Below, in pieces: positions 41,356-45,926 of a DNA stretch of 45,926 bases. How positions within the stretch are numbered: position 1 is the first letter of the stretch; each line of letters starts with the position of its first letter. Location of the stretch: positions 1 to 45,926 of the forward strand of contig SRZB01000027.1 of the NCBI GenBank assembly GCA_004793585.1, given 5' to 3'. The DNA comes from Hominisplanchenecus murintestinalis (GTDB taxonomy: Bacteria > Bacillota > Clostridia > Lachnospirales > Lachnospiraceae). The translations under genes were made by a program, and so were the position numbers. The notes beneath the pieces were generated by a model, which searched no databases, had not been told where the DNA came from, and saw only the letters and a program-made list of their open reading frames with translations.

Positions 41356-42644
41356 TGGCAGGAGAAAAGATTTATATTGCAGACAAGGAAACGCTGGACA
41401 AGGTTTATAATATTTTGGCTTCCGATCCGGTTTACGGCTTCATTGAACATAACGACATTTTAAGCCCCAGCAGCCGGATCGAGTATATCGGGCTTAATAA
41501 GAATTTTACGCCCCTGGTAAGGAATAAGCAGAGCGGCGGAATGGCCTTGAACAGTTGGGCGGACTTCCCGATCATTAAGGCGAATAAGCCTTACATGGTA
41601 CGGGCGGACGGTACGCCGGATTACAGACTGAAGGAAACAGACTATACCCAGCGCGAGGACGGCGGAGCTTCCGACGTTGCAAACAGCAGCTACAACGGCG
41701 GCGCCTTTTCCTGGCTTATGAAGATTTATAAAAACGAGGAAATGGTCGGCAACGACCGGATCGTGCGCTTTTCCCTTACCGCCCGCGACGGCTACGAGCC
41801 GGTGGGCTTCATTGACCCGAACAACCAGGAGCTGGAGGGCGTATGGCTGCCCATGTTCTACGGTTCCATTTTGGGAGCAGACGGCAGCAGCCCGAAGATG
41901 GTAAGCCTTGCGAACTTGCAGCCCACATATAACAATACCACGGATAAAGAAAAGGCAGCTATTACGAATTTCAGCAACCGGGCGGTGTTCTACGGCGGGC
42001 CGATTGTAGAAACCATTACCGACCTTCTTATTATGTTCGCAAAGACCACGAACCTGCAGGAAGCCTATGGGTACGGAAATTGTGCAGGCTACGACGCCAG
42101 CCAGGCCCCGACCTACGGAGTAAAGCGGAATGCCGTAGTAGGCGGTGGCCAGTTCTACGGAACCGACGATCAGCACAGCCTTAACAAGATTTTCCATAGC
42201 ATTGTGATCGGCAGTTACCAGCAGTGGATGCGCGACCCTTACGAGGTAGTTGTAAACGGGCGGGTGAAGGTAAGCAAAAACTACACTTACGATCCGACCG
42301 GGGCAAAATATACGGACAGCGGGATCGCCGTACCGGATAACAAGACCTGGGACAGCAACCACAACGCCCTGGATTATCCGGCCCATTTCAGAACCGTGCC
42401 GGGGTACGGCAGTATCCCGGCTTTAGGAATGAACGGAGGGAGCAGCGCGACCGGAGGCTGCGACGGCTTATGGAGAAAAGACCCGAAGCAGACGTTTACG
42501 GGCGTTTGCCTACGGTTCGGGAATTGCGACGATGGCCTCACCTGCGGCCCACGGGCGCGGGGTTGGTACGGCACAGCCGGGAATGCGGGCTGGGGCATCG
42601 GCGCCGCCGATCTTCTTTTACCACCTGTCGGCGTAGCCGTATAG
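41355..42644 (+). CDS. DGR target: variable tail-tip receptor-binding protein
   Basis: A 429-residue protein with no strong N-terminal match. Its last 60 residues form a C-type-lectin-like variable domain typical of DGR targets (CLRFGNCDDGLTCGPRARGW, then YGTAGNAGWGIGAADLL). The 109-bp variable repeat covers residues about 383-418. Residues 392, 393, 396, 403, 406, 412 and 414 differ from the template-encoded asparagines. It would bind the host receptor at the tail tip, and the retroelement diversifies it. It directly follows the fibre adaptor and is translated with it. Confidence 0.9.
   Translation: MAGEKIYIADKETLDKVYNILASDPVYGFIEHNDILSPSSRIEYIGLNKNFTPLVRNKQSGGMALNSWADFPIIKANKPYMVRADGTPDYRLKETDYTQREDGGASDVANSSYNGGAFSWLMKIYKNEEMVGNDRIVRFSLTARDGYEPVGFIDPNNQELEGVWLPMFYGSILGADGSSPKMVSLANLQPTYNNTTDKEKAAITNFSNRAVFYGGPIVETITDLLIMFAKTTNLQEAYGYGNCAGYDASQAPTYGVKRNAVVGGGQFYGTDDQHSLNKIFHSIVIGSYQQWMRDPYEVVVNGRVKVSKNYTYDPTGAKYTDSGIAVPDNKTWDSNHNALDYPAHFRTVPGYGSIPALGMNGGSSATGGCDGLWRKDPKQTFTGVCLRFGNCDDGLTCGPRARGWYGTAGNAGWGIGAADLLLPPVGVAV
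42500..42608 (+). repeat. DGR variable repeat (VR)
   Basis: This 109-bp segment is identical to 42746-42854 except at 11 positions (42528, 42531, 42541, 42561, 42562, 42570, 42571, 42588, 42589, 42594 and 42595). Every one of those positions is A in the template; ten are now G and one C. It ends in CATCGGCGCCGCC, the GC-rich initiation-of-mutagenic-homology-like end, after which the two copies diverge completely. The target gene's stop follows 11 codons later. Confidence 0.95.
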
Positions 42645-42650
42645 GGGGGC

Positions 42651-42675
42651 CTGGGGGCGCGAAGCACTCCCCCAG
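42651..42675 (+). other. Hairpin downstream of the VR
   Basis: CTGGGGG (42651-42657) pairs with CCCCCAG (42669-42675) over an 11-base loop, just after the target stop. No T-run follows, so it is not a typical terminator. A hairpin or cruciform shortly after the VR assists retrohoming in the Bordetella phage DGR, and this one is in the right place. It shares GCCTGGGGGCGCG with the hairpin at 11911. Confidence 0.6.
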
Positions 42676-42721
42676 AAGATACCGGAGCTTTGAAGCAGCG
42701 TAAAATATAAAAAAAATATAA

Positions 42722-42901
42722 GGGGATAGGGACGGCGTCACCTGGGGGCGTTTGCCTACGGTTCGGGAATTGCAACAATGGCCTCAACTGCGGCCCACGG
42801 GCGCGGAATTGGTACAACACAGCCGGGAATGCGAACTGGAACATCGGCGCCGCCTTTATTCTATTCATACGGAGCATTAACTTAAAGCCGTCCCTATTCC
42901 T
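42722..42901 (+). other. 15-bp inverted repeat enclosing the template repeat
   Basis: GGGGATAGGGACGGC (42722-42736) can pair with GCCGTCCCTATTCCT (42887-42901): 11 perfect base pairs at the base plus four more including two G-U. The template repeat lies entirely inside. In the transcript this would fold the template into a closed domain. The compensating layout suggests selection, but no covariation data are available. Confidence 0.75.
42746..42854 (+). repeat. DGR template repeat (TR)
   Basis: A 109-bp noncoding donor copy that is 246 bp downstream of the VR in the same orientation. It has 24 adenines, 18 of them in nine AAY codons of the equivalent reading frame, so mutation of A falls at codon positions 1 and 2 of asparagine codons. 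It ends in the same GC-rich CATCGGCGCCGCC. Its RNA would be copied by the adjacent reverse transcriptase. Confidence 0.95.
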
Positions 42902-42975
42902 ACACCCCTGGGCGTTGAAATACGCCTTAACCGCCATAATTGGAAGGGTAAGTGGTAAATTAACTTGATACAGGG

Positions 42976-43006
42976 CGCACGGTAAAGCGGTCGCGCCTGC
43001 CGTGCG
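42976..43006 (+). other. Hairpin in the TR-RT spacer
   Basis: CGCACGG (42976-42982) pairs with CCGTGCG (43000-43006), with GCG/CGC pairing possible inside. The spacer between template and RT gene (42855-43047) holds no gene. In characterised DGRs the equivalent spacer is a structured part of the RNA needed for priming cDNA synthesis, and this stem is a candidate for that role. Confidence 0.6.
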
Positions 43007-43047
43007 TAGAGGATAGAAGAAAAAATATTCTTATAGGAGTATTGCTT

Positions 43048-44280
43048 ATGCGGAGGAAAGAGCTGTGGCTAAAAGCAACGGAAGCCACGGAGAAAAGAGG
43101 CGTAAAACAATACAAATATTTGTATCGCAAAATGCTTGACGAAAACATTATACGGAAGGCATATAAGAAGCTGCGGAAGGGCAAAACGAAGCGAAAAGAG
43201 ATACAACAGATTGACGCCGATCTTGATAACGAAGTAACCGCCATGCGGCGGATGATAGAGAATACGAAGCCGCCGGACGTTCCCGTCGAACACCCGAAGC
43301 TGGCATACAGACCGAAAAGACGAACCCCGAAACTTATAAAAGAGAAGGGAAAGCTCCGAAAGATTTTTATGCCGGAGATACACGAGCAGTGGCTACACCA
43401 CATAATAGTCCTTATTTTGGAGCCGATTATAACGGCCACGGCTTACCCATATTCCTGCGGCAGCTTCCCGAAGCGGGGCGCCCATTACGGAAAGAAAGCA
43501 CTTTTAAAAATTATACGCAAAGGAAAGAATATACGGAACTTTGCAAAGATAGACATCCGCCACTTTTACGATAGCATACGGCTGAACATTCTTATGCGGG
43601 AGCTTCGCATAAGGATAAAGGACGAGCTTTTTCTTTACATAGTTGAGCTTTGCTTACAAGGCTTTAAGAAGGGAATACCCCTGGGCTTTTATATTTCACA
43701 ATGGCTGGCTAATTATTTGTTGGAGCCTTTAGACCGTTTCATAACGGAAAAATTAGGAATTAAAAACCTTATACGCTACATGGACGACATAGTCATGGGC
43801 GACGACAACAAGAAGAAATTGCACAAGGCCATAGCTGAGATAAGGCAGTTTATAGGGCGCCGGTTCCGCTTGAAGCTAAAGAAAAATTACCAGGTTTTCA
43901 AGTTCAACTTTCAGAAAAAGAACGGGAAGGTCATAGGGCGCGTAATTGACTTCATGGGCTTTCTTTTCTTCCGCAACCGGACGACCATGCGGAAGGCTAT
44001 TATGCTTTCAGCTACCAGGCTGGCAAAGAAGCTGGCCAGGGCTAAGGAGGCCGGGAGGGGATATTTTAAGAAGCACTTAGAAGCAATGTTAAGCTATATA
44101 GGGTGGTTCAGTTGTACGGACACATACGACGCATACCAGGACTATATTAAGCCGCATATAAACGTAAGACGGCTTAAGAAAATTATTTCAAAATTGACAA
44201 GGAGGGCAAACAAAAATGAAGCAGTGGACAAAGGAGCGAAGCGCCAGCAGACCGGCAGAGTTGCAGCTTGTGGCGCCTGA
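43048..44280 (+). CDS. DGR reverse transcriptase
   Basis: A 410-residue reverse transcriptase. Fingers and palm motifs run in order: KLRKIFMPEIHEQWLHHIIV (about 102-121), KIDIRHFYDSI with D169, LGFYISQ (212-218), RYMDD (243-247) and IDFMGFLFF. The LGFYISQ form of motif 4, in place of the QGxxxSP of retrons and group II introns, is a hallmark of DGR enzymes. A basic N-terminal extension of about 100 residues and a lysine/arginine-rich C-terminus flank the core, so it is longer than the Bordetella enzyme (about 330). It would make mutagenic cDNA from the template RNA with errors at A. ATG 43048 follows AGGAGT by 7 bases. Confidence 0.95.
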   Translation: MRRKELWLKATEATEKRGVKQYKYLYRKMLDENIIRKAYKKLRKGKTKRKEIQQIDADLDNEVTAMRRMIENTKPPDVPVEHPKLAYRPKRRTPKLIKEKGKLRKIFMPEIHEQWLHHIIVLILEPIITATAYPYSCGSFPKRGAHYGKKALLKIIRKGKNIRNFAKIDIRHFYDSIRLNILMRELRIRIKDELFLYIVELCLQGFKKGIPLGFYISQWLANYLLEPLDRFITEKLGIKNLIRYMDDIVMGDDNKKKLHKAIAEIRQFIGRRFRLKLKKNYQVFKFNFQKKNGKVIGRVIDFMGFLFFRNRTTMRKAIMLSATRLAKKLARAKEAGRGYFKKHLEAMLSYIGWFSCTDTYDAYQDYIKPHINVRRLKKIISKLTRRANKNEAVDKGAKRQQTGRVAACGA

Positions 44281-44491
44281 CACTTACATCCAGCGCCGGA
44301 ACATTCAGCAGGAGGAACACGCAGCGACAGAGGAAGCAGCAGCTTACACCGATTACGTCTGCGAGAGCAGGGAGATCCCCGTAAGCGAGTACGAGATGCT
44401 TAAAAGCATTGAGGAAATCCGGACGGAGGAAGCAGTAACGGCAGCTATTGACGAGTACACCATGCAGCTCATGGAAGGAGGGCTTTTATAA
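44216..44491 (+). CDS. Hypothetical protein after the RT
   Basis: A 91-residue acidic helical protein with GGAGGG upstream, overlapping the RT end by 65 bases in another frame. It begins MKQWTKERSASRPAELQLVA. Its position suggests a tail-end or lysis-cassette component, as in phages without DGRs. It is acidic, unlike the basic Avd accessory proteins, so I do not call it Avd. Confidence 0.62.
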   Translation: MKQWTKERSASRPAELQLVAPDTYIQRRNIQQEEHAATEEAAAYTDYVCESREIPVSEYEMLKSIEEIRTEEAVTAAIDEYTMQLMEGGLL

Positions 44492-44634
44492 TGGCTAACA
44501 TTTTAGTAAACAGCCTTAAGCGGCTTTACGCAGCAGGCAGAGTGACGAAGGAGCAGATCGCGGAGAGGGCGGAGAAGGGAACCATCACCGAAGCCGACTA
44601 CCAGGAGATCACGGGGGAGGAATATGGAGAGTAG
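44491..44634 (+). CDS. xkdX: XkdX-family protein
   Basis: A 47-residue protein matching the XkdX pattern: YAAGRVTKEQIAERAEKGTI followed by TEADYQEITGEEY. Members lie between tail-fibre genes and holins of Firmicute phages and PBSX-like elements; role unknown. ATG 44491 overlaps the previous stop region, and GGAGGG lies upstream. Confidence 0.85.
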   Translation: MANILVNSLKRLYAAGRVTKEQIAERAEKGTITEADYQEITGEEYGE

Positions 44635-44818
44635 GAGCAGCGGCCCGCTGGAGATAGTAGAGCAGCAGAACGCCATTATAAGAATCCAGAGCGGCGTTAT
44701 TGACGAGCTTTTCTTACTTCTTATGCAGCACATAAGCGCAGAGGAAGCGGACGGCCTTCCGTGTATTGCCAGGATAAACCAGGCGGCGGAAATCCGGGCG
44801 GGAATCGGCTTAGACTAA
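44624..44818 (+). CDS. Small hypothetical protein
   Basis: A 64-residue protein overlapping the XkdX-like stop by 11 bases, with GGGGGAGGA upstream. It is helical (IVEQQNAIIRIQSGVIDELF) with no clear membrane segment. Probably a tail-end or lysis-cassette companion; function unknown. The next 93 bases hold nothing I recognise. Confidence 0.6.
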   Translation: MESRSSGPLEIVEQQNAIIRIQSGVIDELFLLLMQHISAEEADGLPCIARINQAAEIRAGIGLD

Positions 44819-44911
44819 TATTTCTACACTAAAAGGCAAAAGGCCCAGGAAACGGCGCAGGACGTGCCGTGGAAGGGGCTTATTTTATTGCAGGAAGGGA
44901 GGGAAGGACGT

Positions 44912-45220
44912 ATGGACACACCCATCACCAGGGCGGAGCATCAGGAGTTTGCAAAACGGCAGGACGAGGAAAACAAGCGGCAGAATGAGCGGATCGACGA
45001 GCTGGAGGAAACCGTGCGGCAGATCGGGACGCTTACCGCTTCCGTTGAAAAGTTGGCCGTAAGCATTGAGAGCATGGCCAGGGAGCAGGAGCAGCAGGGA
45101 AAGCAGCTTCGGGACCTTGAAGCCAAAGACGGAGAAATGTGGCGGAAAGTTGTAGGCTACATAGCGACCGCCATTATTGGCATTATTATCGGTTTTGTTT
45201 TCAAGCAGATCGGGATGTAA
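44912..45220 (+). CDS. XhlA-like haemolysin/holin-associated protein
   Basis: A 102-residue protein: charged N-terminal coiled coil (NERIDELEETVRQIGTLTAS) and a C-terminal membrane helix (IATAIIGIIIGFVFKQIG). This is the XhlA family layout, which works with a holin to open the membrane. ATG 44912 follows GGGAGGGAAGG; the frame to 44864 has no ribosome site. Confidence 0.78.
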   Translation: MDTPITRAEHQEFAKRQDEENKRQNERIDELEETVRQIGTLTASVEKLAVSIESMAREQEQQGKQLRDLEAKDGEMWRKVVGYIATAIIGIIIGFVFKQIGM

Positions 45221-45285
45221 CAGAGCAGCCGCGCCGGATTGCAGAGCAGCACCGGCGCAAAAAAACCTTAAAGGAGGACAACACA

Positions 45286-45519
45286 ATGAAGAAAATTAAC
45301 TGGGTAAGAAAACTTACGAGCCGGAAACTTTGGACGGCGGTCGCTTCCTTCGTTTCCATGATGATCGTAGCCACCGGCGGAACCGAAAACCACGCGACGC
45401 AGGTAACGGCGCTTATTATGGCCGGGGCTTCCGTGATTGCCTACATTATCGGGGAAGGATTGACGGACGTGGCCAACATTGAGGCTGAGGACCCGGAGCA
45501 GGACCAGGCCGGAGAGTAG
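45286..45519 (+). CDS. Holin
   Basis: A 77-residue protein with two membrane segments (WTAVASFVSMMIVATGG and VTALIMAGASVIAYIIGEGL) and a short acidic C-terminal tail. MKKINWVRKLTSRKLWTAVA is a common start of Firmicute phage holins. It makes lesions that release the lysin. AAAGGAGG lies upstream. It is the last gene of the late operon; no endolysin follows. Confidence 0.85.
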   Translation: MKKINWVRKLTSRKLWTAVASFVSMMIVATGGTENHATQVTALIMAGASVIAYIIGEGLTDVANIEAEDPEQDQAGE

Positions 45520-45547
45520 GAGGCGGATCATGGGTATTGTTTGGGGA

Positions 45548-45577
45548 GGCGTAGAGCGCGAGCTTTACGCCTTTTTT
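45548..45577 (+). terminator. Late operon terminator
   Basis: GGCGTAGAGC pairs with GCTTTACGCC (one G-U) around a GCGA tetraloop and is followed by TTTTTT. A textbook intrinsic terminator 28 bases after the holin, marking the end of the late transcript. Confidence 0.92.
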
Positions 45578-45685
45578 ACTTTATAGGAAATTCCGACCTA
45601 TTGACACACAAAGAAAAACATATGTTTACCGAACATATGTTAGATAGATATGTGTTTCAGGTATTCAAAACAGACGGTCAAGGAT

Positions 45686-45862
45686 TTAGAAAATATAAAA
45701 ACCTTCCTCTCCAAAATCGTCGTCAAATGGGTCATCTTCATTTAAGAAATAATCCATATCAAGAAGGTCATCCTCGCTCATGCGGCGAATGTCCCCGGAT
45801 GTCATGCCTTCGGGTGGATTATCTATATATTTTTTGCGTAGTTTCTCTGTGTTTGGGTTCAT
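45686..45862 (-). CDS. Small acidic conserved protein
   Basis: A 58-residue leftward gene, starting MNPNTEKLRKKYIDNPPEGM and followed by an acidic stretch (MDYFLNEDDPFDDDFGEE). AAAGGAGG lies about 8 bases upstream of ATG 45862. I do not know its function. Its look and opposite orientation suggest a lysogenic or host-side gene rather than a structural one. CTCCTTT just upstream is complementary to the AAAGGAG ribosome site and could mask it. Confidence 0.6.
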   Translation of the reverse strand: MNPNTEKLRKKYIDNPPEGMTSGDIRRMSEDDLLDMDYFLNEDDPFDDDFGEEGFYIF

Positions 45863-45926
45863 AAGTACAGCCTCCTTTGAAAGGAGTATACTACAGAAAT
45901 GGGAATTAAGAAAGTCATGCAGAAGA

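Noticed and set aside
41355-42644. A second variable repeat elsewhere in the window
   Set aside because: I looked for other copies of the GC-rich template end and the GGTAC-ACAGCCGGGAATGCG core and found only the VR and TR.
44216-44491. Avd accessory protein of the DGR
   Set aside because: It is acidic, lies after the RT and resembles ordinary tail-end phage proteins, whereas Avd proteins are basic four-helix bundles.
45530-45586. 18-residue open frame after the holin
   Set aside because: The frame is made of the terminator hairpin and its T-run. It lacks any protein-like feature.

Overview
The window is almost entirely one temperate tailed phage (or prophage) of a low-to-mid GC Firmicute. 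A gut Clostridia/Lachnospiraceae-type host is likely, judging from strong AGGAGG ribosome binding sites, frequent TTG/GTG starts, a SleB-type wall hydrolase, an ArpU-like late regulator and an XkdX/XhlA/holin lysis end. No integrase, tRNA or CRISPR array is visible, so the element probably continues outside the window or its attachment region is not covered.

Layout. At 1-1762 there is a leftward immunity arm: an HNH endonuclease, a membrane SWIM-zinc protein and a CI-like repressor. At 1824-1916 three 17-bp operators sit in the divergent control region, one of them lying in the spacer of the rightward promoter. From 1941 to 18997 runs a long rightward early operon: Cro-like protein, many small proteins, a wall hydrolase, a SNF2 helicase apparently split in two, a GHKL ATPase, an SSB-like protein, a primase-helicase, an iteron cluster that is a likely origin (15110-15408), an HD hydrolase, a VRR-NUC nuclease and an ArpU-like regulator. 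A strong terminator, a candidate late promoter and a remarkable T-depleted tract fill 18998-19695.

Late genes run from 19696 to 45519: ParB-like/DNA methyltransferase fusion, Nu1-like small and GpA-like large terminase, portal, prohead protease, capsid, head completion, then a P2-like contractile tail (sheath, tube, frameshifted chaperone, tape measure, X/D/V/U/W/J/I/H homologues), then receptor-binding proteins and the lysis cassette. The phage is therefore a mosaic of a lambda-like head and a P2-like myovirus tail.

The standout system is a diversity-generating retroelement (DGR) at 41355-44280. The 3' end of the tail-tip gene at 41355-42644 carries a 109-bp variable repeat. A 109-bp template repeat lies 246 bp downstream, and all 11 differences between the two fall at template adenines. 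A reverse transcriptase with YMDD and the DGR-type LGFYISQ motif follows immediately. The template is bracketed by a 15-bp inverted repeat that would close it into one RNA domain, and no Avd gene is recognisable. Other points of interest are three exact copies of a 14-bp palindrome, the split helicase, the -1 frameshift in the tail chaperone, and the five-fold repeat domain in the gpI-like protein next to the DGR target.
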